Of a DNA stretch of 5,451 nt, positions 1 through 5,451 are shown one piece after another; position 1 is the first letter of the stretch, and every line of letters starts with the position of its first letter. The notes below the pieces were generated by a model. The model did no database searches. It was not told the DNA's origin and saw only the letters and a program-made list of their open reading frames with translations. Origin of the DNA: Pseudomonadota bacterium (lineage in GTDB: Bacteria > Pseudomonadota > Gammaproteobacteria > Xanthomonadales > Xanthomonadaceae); contig JAEXRB010000291.1 in NCBI GenBank assembly GCA_023438325.1, positions 1 through 5,451 of the forward strand, in the 5' to 3' direction. The position numbers and the translations under genes were made by a program.

Positions 1-338
1 ACCCACGTCACGGCCTGCGCTTCCAGGCCACGCGCGCGACCGGAGAAACGTGAAACACGATAGGTATCCAGCACGATGCGCTTGCCGTTGCCCATGCGGT
101 GCGGCACGGCGATCAGCGGCTGCGCATCCTGGATATCAACGCCGATTTCTTCGCGCAACTCGCGCGCCAACGCTTGCCGTGGCGACTCACCCGGCTCCAC
201 TTTGCCACCGGGGAACTCCCACAGCCCGGCCAATTCGCGAGTTCCTTCGCGACGCGCCAGAAGGATGCGGCCGCGAGCGTCGTTCAGGACGCCTGCGACT
301 ACATGCAAAGGCGGTGTTTCAGCAGCGGGATCGTTCAA
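1..338 (-). CDS. mutT: MutT-type Nudix hydrolase (8-oxo-dGTP diphosphatase), N-terminal part, cut by the window edge
   Basis: Predicted to hydrolyse 8-oxo-dGTP to the monophosphate in the cytoplasm, keeping the oxidised base out of DNA. 112 codons are visible. A complete Nudix box G-x5-E-x7-RELREEIGV lies at residues 45-67, with its metal-binding glutamates present, preceded by LAGLWEFPGG at 37-45, the usual MutT lead-in. No ATG or GTG fits. The frame opens after a TGA at 356-354, and the first usable start is TTG at 338 (N-terminus MNDPAAETPP). A second TTG at 308 would start just before HVVAGVL and cannot be excluded. Neither has a Shine-Dalgarno sequence. secA ends 50 nt upstream on the same strand, so co-transcription is likely. 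In many gammaproteobacteria the MutT-like gene at this locus encodes a longer protein with a C-terminal ThiE-like domain. The missing 3' part would show whether that is so here. Family call is firm; start is uncertain. Confidence 0.9.
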   Translation of the reverse strand, partial: MNDPAAETPPLHVVAGVLNDARGRILLARREGTRELAGLWEFPGGKVEPGESPRQALARELREEIGVDIQDAQPLIAVPHRMGNGKRIVLDTYRVSRFSGRARGLEAQAVTW

Positions 339-388
339 GTGCGGGAAAGGACATCAGGTGCGGGAAACAGGCTTCCCGCATCCCGTCA
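339..388 (-). promoter_or_regulatory. secA-mutT gap with inverted repeat and duplicated hairpin arm
   Basis: A perfect 8-bp inverted repeat, TGCGGGAA at 359-366 and TTCCCGCA at 373-380, has a 6-nt loop. The sequence GTGCGGGAAA occurs twice on the plus strand, at 339-348 and 358-367, with a 19-nt period. On the mRNA strand the upstream arm (380-373) can therefore pair with either of two TTCCCGCA copies. The nearer pairing gives a compact hairpin. The farther copy abuts the proposed TTG start of mutT at 338. No U-run follows the stem on either strand, so a classic intrinsic terminator is unlikely. A weak attenuator, an RNA-processing site or a translational control element are inferences. The repeats themselves are directly visible. 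Confidence 0.5.
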
Positions 389-3118
389 TCAGGCAAGCTG
401 CCCGTGGCAGTGCTTGAACTTCTTGCCCGAGCCGCACGGGCAAGGATCGTTGCGACCGACCTTTGGCGCCTCGCGCATCACCTGTGCGATCTGCGGCTGG
501 CCGGCCATCACCTGCGCCGCCTCTTCATCTGCCCCGAGGCCTCCTGCATTCTCGTGCTGGAACTGCATGCGCTGGCTGCGCGCTTCGTTGCGCTGGCGCT
601 CGGCCTCTTCCATCTGCGCAACTTCTTCCTCCGAACGGATGCGGATGCGCGTCAACAACTTGATGACTTCCAGGCGAATCTTGTCGAGCATCTGACCGAA
701 CAACTCGAAGGCCTCGCGCTTGTATTCCTGCTTGGGCTGCTTCTGCGCGTAACCGCGCAGGTGGATGCCCTGACGCAAAAAGTCCATGCGCGCCAAGTGC
801 TCCTTCCAGCTCTGATCGAGCACGGTCAGCATCACGTGCTTTTCCAGCGTGCGCATCATTTCCGAGCCGATCAGGGCTTCCTTTTCGCGGAACAAGCGCT
901 CGAATGCCTCTTGTACCTGCGCAGCGATATCCTCGGCCGCCAACTCGTCGCGCTCGCGGGCCAGCTTCTGCAAGTCCAGCACGATGCCGTATTCGTCCAC
1001 CAGCTCCTTTTCCAGACCCGGCAGATTCCATTGGGTATCAATGGATTGCGGCGGCACGAAGCGCGCCACGATCTCGCCCACCACATCCTCGCGGATGCCG
1101 CTCACCACGTCCTGCACCGATTCACTGACAAGCAGTTCATCGCGCTGGGAATAGATGACCTTGCGCTGGTCGTTGGCCACGTCGTCGTAATCGAGCAGCT
1201 GCTTGCGGATATCGAAGTTGTGCGCTTCCACCTTGCGCTGCGCTTTCTCGATCTGGCGGCTGACCATCTTGTCTTCGATGTGGTCGTCCTCCTTCATGCC
1301 GAGGAATTTCATCGCGCGCTGCACCCAGTCGGAGGCAAAGATGCGCATCAGACTGTCTTCCAGCGCGAGGTAGAAGCGCGAGGAACCCGGATCGCCCTGA
1401 CGGCCGGAACGGCCACGCAGCTGATTGTCGATGCGGCGGCTCTCGTGTCGCTCGGTGCCGATGATGTGCAGGCCGCCGGCAGCCAGCACGGCATCGTGGC
1501 GCACTTGCCAGTCAGCCTTGGCCTTGGCCTTGGCTTCCTCGGAAGCATCCGCGCCGAGCACTTCCAGATCGGCTTCCAGCGAGCCGCCCAGCACGATGTC
1601 GGTACCACGGCCGGCCATGTTGGTCGCGATCGTCACAGCGCCGCTGCGGCCCGCCTGCGCCACGATCTGCGCCTCGCGCTCATGCTGCTTGGCGTTGAGC
1701 ACTTCGTGCGGAATCTTGGCGCGGCGCAACTCGTTGGCCAGAAGCTCGGAGGTTTCGATGGAGGTGGTGCCCACCAGCACCGGCTGGCCGGCGGCATGAC
1801 GACCGGTGATGTCCTCGACGATGGCCTTGAACTTGGCCGGGCGCTTCATGAACACCAGATCCGGTGCGTCCTTGCGCTGCATCGGGCGGTGAGTCGGGAT
1901 CACCACCACTTCCAGGCCGTAGATCGACTGGAATTCGTAGGCTTCCGTATCGGCGGTGCCGGTCATGCCGGAGAGCTTGCCGTACATGCGGAAGTAGTTC
2001 TGGAAGGTAATCGAGGCCAGCGTCTGGTTCTCGCGCTGCACCTTCACGCCTTCCTTGGCTTCGATGGCCTGATGCAGGCCATCGGACCAGCGCCGGCCCG
2101 GCAGGGTGCGGCCAGTGAATTCGTCGACGATCAGCACTTCGCTATCGCGCACCAGATATTCCACATCTCGGTTGTAGAGCGCATGGGCGCGCAGTGCGGC
2201 GTTGAGGTGGTGCACCACGGCCAGATTCTGGCCCGAATAGAGACTGTCGCCATCGGCAATGATGCCGGCCTGTCGCAGCAGCAGCTCGGCGTGCTCCATG
2301 CCCGCCTCGGACAAATGCACTTGCTTGCTCTTCTCGTCGGCCCAGTAATCGCCCTCACCCTTCTCGTCGGCCTGTCGGGCAAGTTGCGGCACGAGGCGGT
2401 CCATCTGGAGATACAGCTCGGGCGAGTCGGCGGAGGGGCCGGAAATGATCAGCGGCGTGCGGGCCTCGTCGATCAGGATCGAGTCGACTTCGTCGACGAT
2501 GGCGTAATTATGGCCACGCTGGAAGCGTTCATCGACCGAAAGCGCCATGTTGTCGCGCAGGTAGTCGAAGCCGAATTCATTGTTGGTGCCGTAGGTGATG
2601 TCGGCGGCGTAGGCGCCCTTCTTGTCGGCATGCGGCATGCCGGGATAGACCACGCCCACGGAAAGGCCCAACCAGTTGTAAACCCTGCCCATCCAGGCCG
2701 AGTCACGACGCGCCAGATAGTCGTTCACGGTCACCACGTGCACGCCCTTTCCGGGCAGCGCGTTGAGGTAGACCGCCAGCGTGGCGACGAGTGTCTTGCC
2801 CTCGCCGGTACGCATTTCGGCAATCTTGCCCATGTGCAGCACCATGCCGCCGATCAACTGCACGTCGTAATGGCGCATGCCCAGCACGCGGCGCGCGGCT
2901 TCGCGCATGGTGGCGAACGCTTCGGGCAGGAGTTGATCCAGCGTCTCGCCCTTTTCCAGTCGCTCGCGAAACTCGGCGGTCTTGCCGCGCAAGGCTTCAT
3001 CGTCCAAGGACTGGAATTGTGTTTCCAGCGCGTTGATCTTCTCGACTTTCTTGCGCAGCTGGGTCACGAGGCGGTCGTTGCGGCTGCCGAAGATGCCAGT
3101 CAGGAGCTTGTTGAGCAT
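389..3118 (-). CDS. secA: Protein translocase subunit SecA (preprotein translocase ATPase)
   Basis: Motor ATPase that drives unfolded preproteins through SecYEG; works in the cytoplasm and at the inner-membrane face. It is 909 residues, against 901 in E. coli. Walker A MRTGEGKT is at 102-109, Walker B DEVD at 209-212, LIDEARTPLIISG at 215-227, MTGTAD at 385-390, TNMAGRGTDI at 499-508, and the motif VI region with QLRGRSGRQGDPG at 566-578. The helical scaffold and two-helix finger region follow (about 620-830), then a charged linker. The C-terminal zinc motif has C893, C895, C904 and H905 and ends in HCHGQLA; in this family it binds SecB and phospholipid. I chose ATG at 3118 because the conserved N-terminus MLNKLLTGIFGSRNDR begins there. 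A GTG at 3172 would add 18 unconserved residues read through a hairpin. Only a weak CGGA lies 7 nt upstream. The gene follows the M23 peptidase gene by 134 nt and precedes mutT by 50 nt. It is intact. Confidence 0.99.
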   Translation of the reverse strand: MLNKLLTGIFGSRNDRLVTQLRKKVEKINALETQFQSLDDEALRGKTAEFRERLEKGETLDQLLPEAFATMREAARRVLGMRHYDVQLIGGMVLHMGKIAEMRTGEGKTLVATLAVYLNALPGKGVHVVTVNDYLARRDSAWMGRVYNWLGLSVGVVYPGMPHADKKGAYAADITYGTNNEFGFDYLRDNMALSVDERFQRGHNYAIVDEVDSILIDEARTPLIISGPSADSPELYLQMDRLVPQLARQADEKGEGDYWADEKSKQVHLSEAGMEHAELLLRQAGIIADGDSLYSGQNLAVVHHLNAALRAHALYNRDVEYLVRDSEVLIVDEFTGRTLPGRRWSDGLHQAIEAKEGVKVQRENQTLASITFQNYFRMYGKLSGMTGTADTEAYEFQSIYGLEVVVIPTHRPMQRKDAPDLVFMKRPAKFKAIVEDITGRHAAGQPVLVGTTSIETSELLANELRRAKIPHEVLNAKQHEREAQIVAQAGRSGAVTIATNMAGRGTDIVLGGSLEADLEVLGADASEEAKAKAKADWQVRHDAVLAAGGLHIIGTERHESRRIDNQLRGRSGRQGDPGSSRFYLALEDSLMRIFASDWVQRAMKFLGMKEDDHIEDKMVSRQIEKAQRKVEAHNFDIRKQLLDYDDVANDQRKVIYSQRDELLVSESVQDVVSGIREDVVGEIVARFVPPQSIDTQWNLPGLEKELVDEYGIVLDLQKLARERDELAAEDIAAQVQEAFERLFREKEALIGSEMMRTLEKHVMLTVLDQSWKEHLARMDFLRQGIHLRGYAQKQPKQEYKREAFELFGQMLDKIRLEVIKLLTRIRIRSEEEVAQMEEAERQRNEARSQRMQFQHENAGGLGADEEAAQVMAGQPQIAQVMREAPKVGRNDPCPCGSGKKFKHCHGQLA

Positions 3119-3162
3119 GGAGATGTCCGAAAGAAGGGAGCCGCACGAGGCGACACGCACGA

Positions 3163-3183
3163 AAGGCCGCACGCGGCGGCCTT
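3163..3183 (-). promoter_or_regulatory. GC-rich hairpin in the secA upstream region
   Basis: AAGGCCGC at 3163-3170 and GCGGCCTT at 3176-3183 form a perfect 8-bp stem with a 5-nt loop. The distal arm ends 45 nt before the secA start codon. On the mRNA strand the stem is followed by only one further T before CGTGCG, so it is a poor match to an intrinsic terminator. It could still slow or partly end read-through from the M23 gene, or act as a 5' leader structure in secA mRNA. The 8-mer GCCGCACG that spans part of the stem and loop (3166-3173) recurs at 3140-3147, giving a weaker alternative pairing closer to the start codon. The stem is seen directly; the role is inferred. Confidence 0.45.
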
Positions 3184-3196
3184 GCGCAAAACGGGG

Positions 3197-3230
3197 ATTT
3201 TAACGTGGGGAGCGCGCCGGGGCGAATCAA
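3197..3230 (-). promoter_or_regulatory. Possible secA promoter (weak)
   Basis: On the minus strand TAAAAT at 3202-3197 matches five of six bases of the sigma-70 -10 consensus and is the only AT-rich block in a very GC-rich gap. Upstream, TTGATT at 3230-3225 resembles a -35 element, but the 22-nt spacer is too long for a standard promoter. No better -35 hexamer sits at 16-18 nt. If the -10 is real, transcription would begin near 3190 and the 3163-3183 hairpin would lie close to the 5' end of the mRNA. A short inverted repeat, GGGGC at 3219-3223 and GCCCC at 3231-3235, surrounds the putative -35. Confidence 0.25.
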
Positions 3231-3252
3231 GCCCCTGCCGACAACCAATTAC

Positions 3253-4191
3253 TCAGCCGCGCGCGTTGCGCAGATACTGATTCGGGTTGACCACACGACC
3301 GTTGAGCCAGACCTCGAAGTGCACATGGGTGCCGGTCGAGCGGCCGGTGGAACCCATCTTCGCGATCACCTGCCCCGCCTTGACACGATCTCCCGCCGCC
3401 ACGACGTTCTTGTCGTTGTGGGCATAACGGGTGACATAGCCATTGCCGTGATCGATCTCGACGATGTTGCCGTAACCAGTCATGCGCCCGGAAAACTGCA
3501 CCACGCCATCGGCGACGGTCAGCACCTCGGAACCACGCGCACCGGAGAAATCCACCCCTTGATGGAAGGCGCTGAAACCGGAGAACGGATCGGCACGACG
3601 GCCGTAGCTGGAAGAGGCATAGCCTGAACGCACCGGCAAACCGGTGGGCAGCAGGCTGGCATCCAGTTCGCGATCGGAAAGTACGCTTTCCAGAAGCGCC
3701 AACTGCTGCGCCTGAATGGATATCTGCCGGGAAAGCGCATCAATCGATCCACCAAGCTGACTGCCCGTGGGTGCGCTGACGCCCTGATTGTCGGCAGCGA
3801 CGGCCTTGGGGCCTCCGACCGCGGGCGGCTGGTCGAAATTGAACTCGCCATCATCCAGGCGCGCGATCTTGGTCAGACGCGCCCCCAAGGCATTGATGCG
3901 TGTGGACTCGGCCTGAAGCTCCGCCAGCTTGATCGACATGGCATTGAGCTCGCGCTGGGCCTGCCCGCGGGCATTGTCGAAATCGGCGCGCTGCTGCTCG
4001 ATTTCCAACCTGAGACCGTCGGCCTGCGCTGTCGCCTGCTCGCCCAACACGGCGCGAACGCCATAACCGGACGCCACACCCAGGCCAGCCAGCAGCAGCA
4101 CTGCGGAGCCCACGACAGCAATCAGGCGCGGGTCGCGCAAGGAAAGTTTCCGCGGTGTTTTCAGAAACTTCGATACGATGATGACATCCAT
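3253..4191 (-). CDS. M23 family (LytM-type) metallopeptidase, membrane-anchored peptidoglycan hydrolase
   Basis: 312 residues. A basic N-terminus (KFLKTPRKLSLRDPR) precedes one hydrophobic segment at about 23-45, predicted to be an uncleaved inner-membrane anchor with the remainder in the periplasm. Residues about 52-112 are rich in heptad-like A, L, E and Q and probably form a coiled coil. A low-complexity linker runs to about 150. The C-terminal M23 domain (about 183-308) has zinc ligands H210 and D214 in HQGVDF, the HVH pair H289/H291, and YAH at H258, so it looks catalytically competent, unlike degenerate LytM activators such as EnvC. The expected reaction is cleavage of peptide cross-links in peptidoglycan. 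Which bond is cut cannot be told. The ATG at 4191 is the first possible start, because an in-frame TAA lies at 4212-4210; CAGG sits 8 nt upstream. The gene is divergent from dciA and upstream of secA. A homologue in this position is usual in several gammaproteobacteria. Confidence 0.93.
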   Translation of the reverse strand: MDVIIVSKFLKTPRKLSLRDPRLIAVVGSAVLLLAGLGVASGYGVRAVLGEQATAQADGLRLEIEQQRADFDNARGQAQRELNAMSIKLAELQAESTRINALGARLTKIARLDDGEFNFDQPPAVGGPKAVAADNQGVSAPTGSQLGGSIDALSRQISIQAQQLALLESVLSDRELDASLLPTGLPVRSGYASSSYGRRADPFSGFSAFHQGVDFSGARGSEVLTVADGVVQFSGRMTGYGNIVEIDHGNGYVTRYAHNDKNVVAAGDRVKAGQVIAKMGSTGRSTGTHVHFEVWLNGRVVNPNQYLRNARG

Positions 4192-4216
4192 CGGTTCAAC
4201 CTGTTCTCGTTAGCCC
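4192..4216. promoter_or_regulatory. 25-nt divergent intergenic region between the M23 gene and dciA
   Basis: The two ATG codons (4191 minus, 4217 plus) are separated by 25 nt, too short for two ordinary promoters with leaders. The frame stops bounding the two starts overlap: TAG at 4211-4213 for dciA and TAA at 4212-4210 for the peptidase gene. Both ATGs are therefore the earliest possible starts. Promoter elements for each gene must lie within the first codons of the other. TACGAT at 4174-4179 is a possible plus-strand -10 but has no convincing -35. I see no convincing minus-strand pair. dciA also lacks a Shine-Dalgarno sequence here. Confidence 0.6.
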
Positions 4217-4654
4217 ATGCAGTCGAAAGCCAAACCCACCTTCCGCACCGCGCTCAGCGCCGCGCTATCCAGTGACCCAGGCCATCTGGTCGAGCGCGCC
4301 ATGCAGCTTCATGCGCTCGACCGACAACTGCGCCAGTCCCTGCCGGAGCCACTGGCTTCCCACGTGAAGCTGGGAAACCTGCGCGACGACAGGCTTGTCT
4401 TTCTGGTCGATGCTCCTGTGTGGAATGCTCGACTGCGCCTGTACGCCGACATCCTGCTGGACGCAGCGCGCGCAGCCGGCCTTCGTGCCAGCAGCATCAC
4501 CGTGAAAGTGGCAACGATGCAGCCCGTCCCCCCGGACGCGGCACCGCTTTCACCCCTTTCCCCGTCTGCCCGCGAAACTCTGCGGGCAGCGGCAGCAGCG
4601 ACTCAGGACGAAGAGCTGAAGTCCCGGTTGCTGCAATTGGCCTCCTTGGCCTGA
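4217..4654 (+). CDS. dciA: DUF721 family protein, DciA-type replicative helicase loader/operator
   Basis: 145 residues. The region from about 24 to 100 matches the DUF721 pattern: LHALDRQLRQSLPEPLASHV, then KLGNLRDDRLVFLVDAPVWNARLR with the characteristic tryptophan at 69, then a helix LYADILLDAARAAGL and a closing strand. DciA proteins in this family bind the DnaB helicase and assist its loading at the origin in bacteria that lack DnaC. They have a KH-like N-terminal domain and a flexible helical C-terminus. Here the C-terminus is a Pro/Ala/Ser linker (about 102-117) followed by a helical stretch (about 118-145). ATG 4217 is the only sensible start, since TAG sits two codons upstream. There is no Shine-Dalgarno sequence. 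The gene is the only plus-strand gene in the window, divergent from the M23 gene and convergent with lpxC. Position between lpxC and secA is conserved in several gammaproteobacteria and supports the call. The DnaB partner is not visible here. Confidence 0.85.
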   Translation: MQSKAKPTFRTALSAALSSDPGHLVERAMQLHALDRQLRQSLPEPLASHVKLGNLRDDRLVFLVDAPVWNARLRLYADILLDAARAAGLRASSITVKVATMQPVPPDAAPLSPLSPSARETLRAAAAATQDEELKSRLLQLASLA

Positions 4655-4670
4655 TTCCGTTGTTCCGTTG
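4655..4670 (+). repeat. Tandem duplication of TTCCGTTG directly after the dciA stop
   Basis: TTCCGTTG occurs twice head to tail (4655-4662 and 4663-4670), starting at the base after the TGA stop codon of dciA. It is probably a small replication-slippage duplication. No function is suggested by the sequence. Confidence 0.55.
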
Positions 4671-4725
4671 CATTTGTGACAAGATGTGACCGTTAACTTC
4701 GACCTCGCCCGCGCACAGGTCAACA

Positions 4726-4752
4726 GCGCAGGTTCATAACTGCGACCTGCGC
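4726..4752 (-). terminator. Hairpin between convergent lpxC and dciA, possible lpxC terminator
   Basis: GCGCAGGT at 4726-4733 and ACCTGCGC at 4745-4752 form a perfect 8-bp stem with an 11-nt loop, beginning 13 nt past the lpxC stop codon. On the minus strand the stem is followed by TGTTGACC, only mildly T-rich. On the plus strand it is followed by CTCAAAGG. It is thus at best a modest terminator, more plausible for lpxC than for dciA. Competing pairs exist: CAGGTC at 4716-4721 can pair with GACCTG at 4744-4749. GACCT at 4701-4705 can pair with AGGTC at 4717-4721. Confidence 0.4.
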
Positions 4753-4765
4753 CTCAAAGGAAACC

Positions 4766-5451
4766 TCAGATGATCGCCTGCGCCGGGTGCGCGTAGGAAA
4801 TCGGCGCGGCATCGTTGTCCTCGTAGGTCACTTCTTCCCACGCGTCCTGATTGGCCAGCAAGGTACGCAGCAAGACGTTGTTGAGGTGATGGCCGGACTT
4901 GTAGCCGTAGAACGCACCCACCAAGCTGTGGCCGAGCAGGTACAGATCGCCGATGGCATCGAGAATCTTGTGCTTGACGAACTCGTCCTCGTAGCGCAAG
5001 CCATCCTGGTTCAGCACACGGTAGTCATCCAGCACGATGGCGTTGTCCATCGAACCACCGAGGGCGAGGTTCTTTTCGCGCAGCATCTCGATGTCCTTCA
5101 TGAAACCGAAGGTGCGTGCGCGGCTCACTTCCTTCACGAAAGACGTGGTGGAGAAGTCGATCTCGGCCTTGGACAGGCTCTGCGGGAACGCCGGGTGCCT
5201 GAAATCGATCGAGAAACCCACCTTGAAGCCATCGAACGGCTCGAAGCGCGCCCACTTGTCACCGTCCTTGACGGTCACAGTGCGCTTGATGCGGATGAAA
5301 CGCTTGGCCTTGGACTGCTCTTCGATGCCGGCAGACTGGATCAGGAACACGAACGGACCAGCCGAACCGTCCATGATCGGCACTTCCGGCGCGGAAAGAT
5401 CGATGTGGCAATTGTCGATGCCCAGCCCCGCGAGCGCGGAAAGCAGATGTT
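4766..5451 (-). CDS. lpxC: UDP-3-O-acyl-N-acetylglucosamine deacetylase (LpxC), C-terminal 227 residues, 5' end outside the window
   Basis: Zinc amidase that removes the N-acetyl group from UDP-3-O-acyl-GlcNAc, the committed step of lipid A synthesis, in the cytoplasm. The visible part begins with HLLSALAGLGIDN, whose first histidine equals E. coli H79 (zinc ligand); the two edge bases fit the preceding catalytic glutamate codon (E78). The rest aligns with E. coli LpxC (305 residues) without net gaps, giving zinc ligands H238 and D242 in HKILDAIGD and H265 in YKSGHHLNN. PEVPIMDGSAGPFVF, RARTFGFMKDIE and LDDYRVLNQDGLRYEDEFV are also conserved. GTG at 5383 is an internal valine, not the start. 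The end, AHPAQAII, is a normal length. In E. coli the protein is controlled by FtsH proteolysis through a C-terminal degron ending in hydrophobic/small residues (AVLA); here the end is AQAII, so similar control is possible but not shown. It is convergent with dciA across a 111-nt gap. Confidence 0.98.
   Translation of the reverse strand, partial: HLLSALAGLGIDNCHIDLSAPEVPIMDGSAGPFVFLIQSAGIEEQSKAKRFIRIKRTVTVKDGDKWARFEPFDGFKVGFSIDFRHPAFPQSLSKAEIDFSTTSFVKEVSRARTFGFMKDIEMLREKNLALGGSMDNAIVLDDYRVLNQDGLRYEDEFVKHKILDAIGDLYLLGHSLVGAFYGYKSGHHLNNVLLRTLLANQDAWEEVTYEDNDAAPISYAHPAQAII

Noticed and set aside
359..380. Intrinsic terminator after secA
   Set aside because: The stem is good, but no T-run follows it on the minus strand, so I list it as an undefined RNA structure.
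3119..3172. GTG at 3172 as an upstream secA start adding 18 residues
   Set aside because: The added residues are not part of the SecA family, the codons run through the hairpin at 3163-3183, and the conserved N-terminus begins at the ATG at 3118.
50..3280. A 1076-codon open frame on the plus strand opposite secA
   Set aside because: Its codons are in exact register with secA codons, so it can be closed only where secA uses TTA, CTA or TCA. These are rare in a GC-rich genome. The translation is low in complexity and has no recognisable domain, and the frame runs through mutT, secA and the gap alike.
3205..3627. A 140-codon open frame on the plus strand opposite the 3' end of the M23 gene
   Set aside because: It lies almost wholly over well-conserved M23 codons on the other strand, and its translation resembles no known domain.
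4675..4690. TGTGAC repeats as a CRP/Clp-type binding site
   Set aside because: The copies are in direct orientation; the expected site is an inverted TGTGA-N6-TCACA. They also lie downstream of two convergent genes, not in front of one.
4766..5383. GTG at 5383 as the lpxC start
   Set aside because: The frame stays open to the window edge and upstream residues match conserved LpxC sequence, including the zinc-ligand histidine. The true start is outside the window.

Overview
The window comes from a GC-rich gammaproteobacterium. The protein sequences and the gene order (lpxC, a DUF721/DciA gene, an M23 peptidase gene, secA, mutT) fit the Xanthomonadales (Lysobacterales), perhaps Rhodanobacteraceae. 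That placement is my recollection of family sequences and synteny, not the result of a search. Nothing looks mobile or foreign: there are no IS ends, tRNA or rRNA genes, CRISPR arrays or phage genes.

Layout from left to right. (1) 1-338, minus: the N-terminal 112 codons of a MutT-type Nudix hydrolase, running off the left edge. (2) 339-388: a 50-nt gap holding an 8-bp inverted repeat and a 10-nt direct repeat. (3) 389-3118, minus: complete secA, 909 codons, with all ATPase motifs and the C-terminal zinc motif. (4) 3119-3252: a 134-nt secA upstream region with a strong hairpin and a possible -10 element. (5) 3253-4191, minus: a membrane-anchored M23 (LytM-type) peptidoglycan peptidase with its zinc and catalytic residues intact. 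(6) 4192-4216: only 25 nt between divergent start codons. (7) 4217-4654, plus: a DUF721/DciA protein, predicted replicative helicase loader/operator. (8) 4655-4765: a convergent gap with a hairpin and a small tandem repeat. (9) 4766-5451, minus: the C-terminal 227 residues of LpxC, running off the right edge.

Functionally this is the end of the division and cell-wall neighbourhood: outer-membrane lipid A synthesis (LpxC), wall cleavage (M23), protein export (SecA), DNA replication (DciA) and nucleotide-pool cleaning (MutT). dciA is the only gene on the plus strand. In E. coli the lpxC-secA interval holds secM, the secretion monitor that controls secA translation. Here that place is taken by dciA and the peptidase gene, and I see no SecM-like leader peptide, so secA must be controlled differently if it responds to secretion stress.

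I did not find an undescribed system. The points worth checking are in the non-coding gaps: the very tight divergent start pair, the secA leader hairpin, and the two mutually exclusive hairpins ahead of a TTG-started mutT. A 1076-codon open frame opposite secA is a by-product of codon usage.
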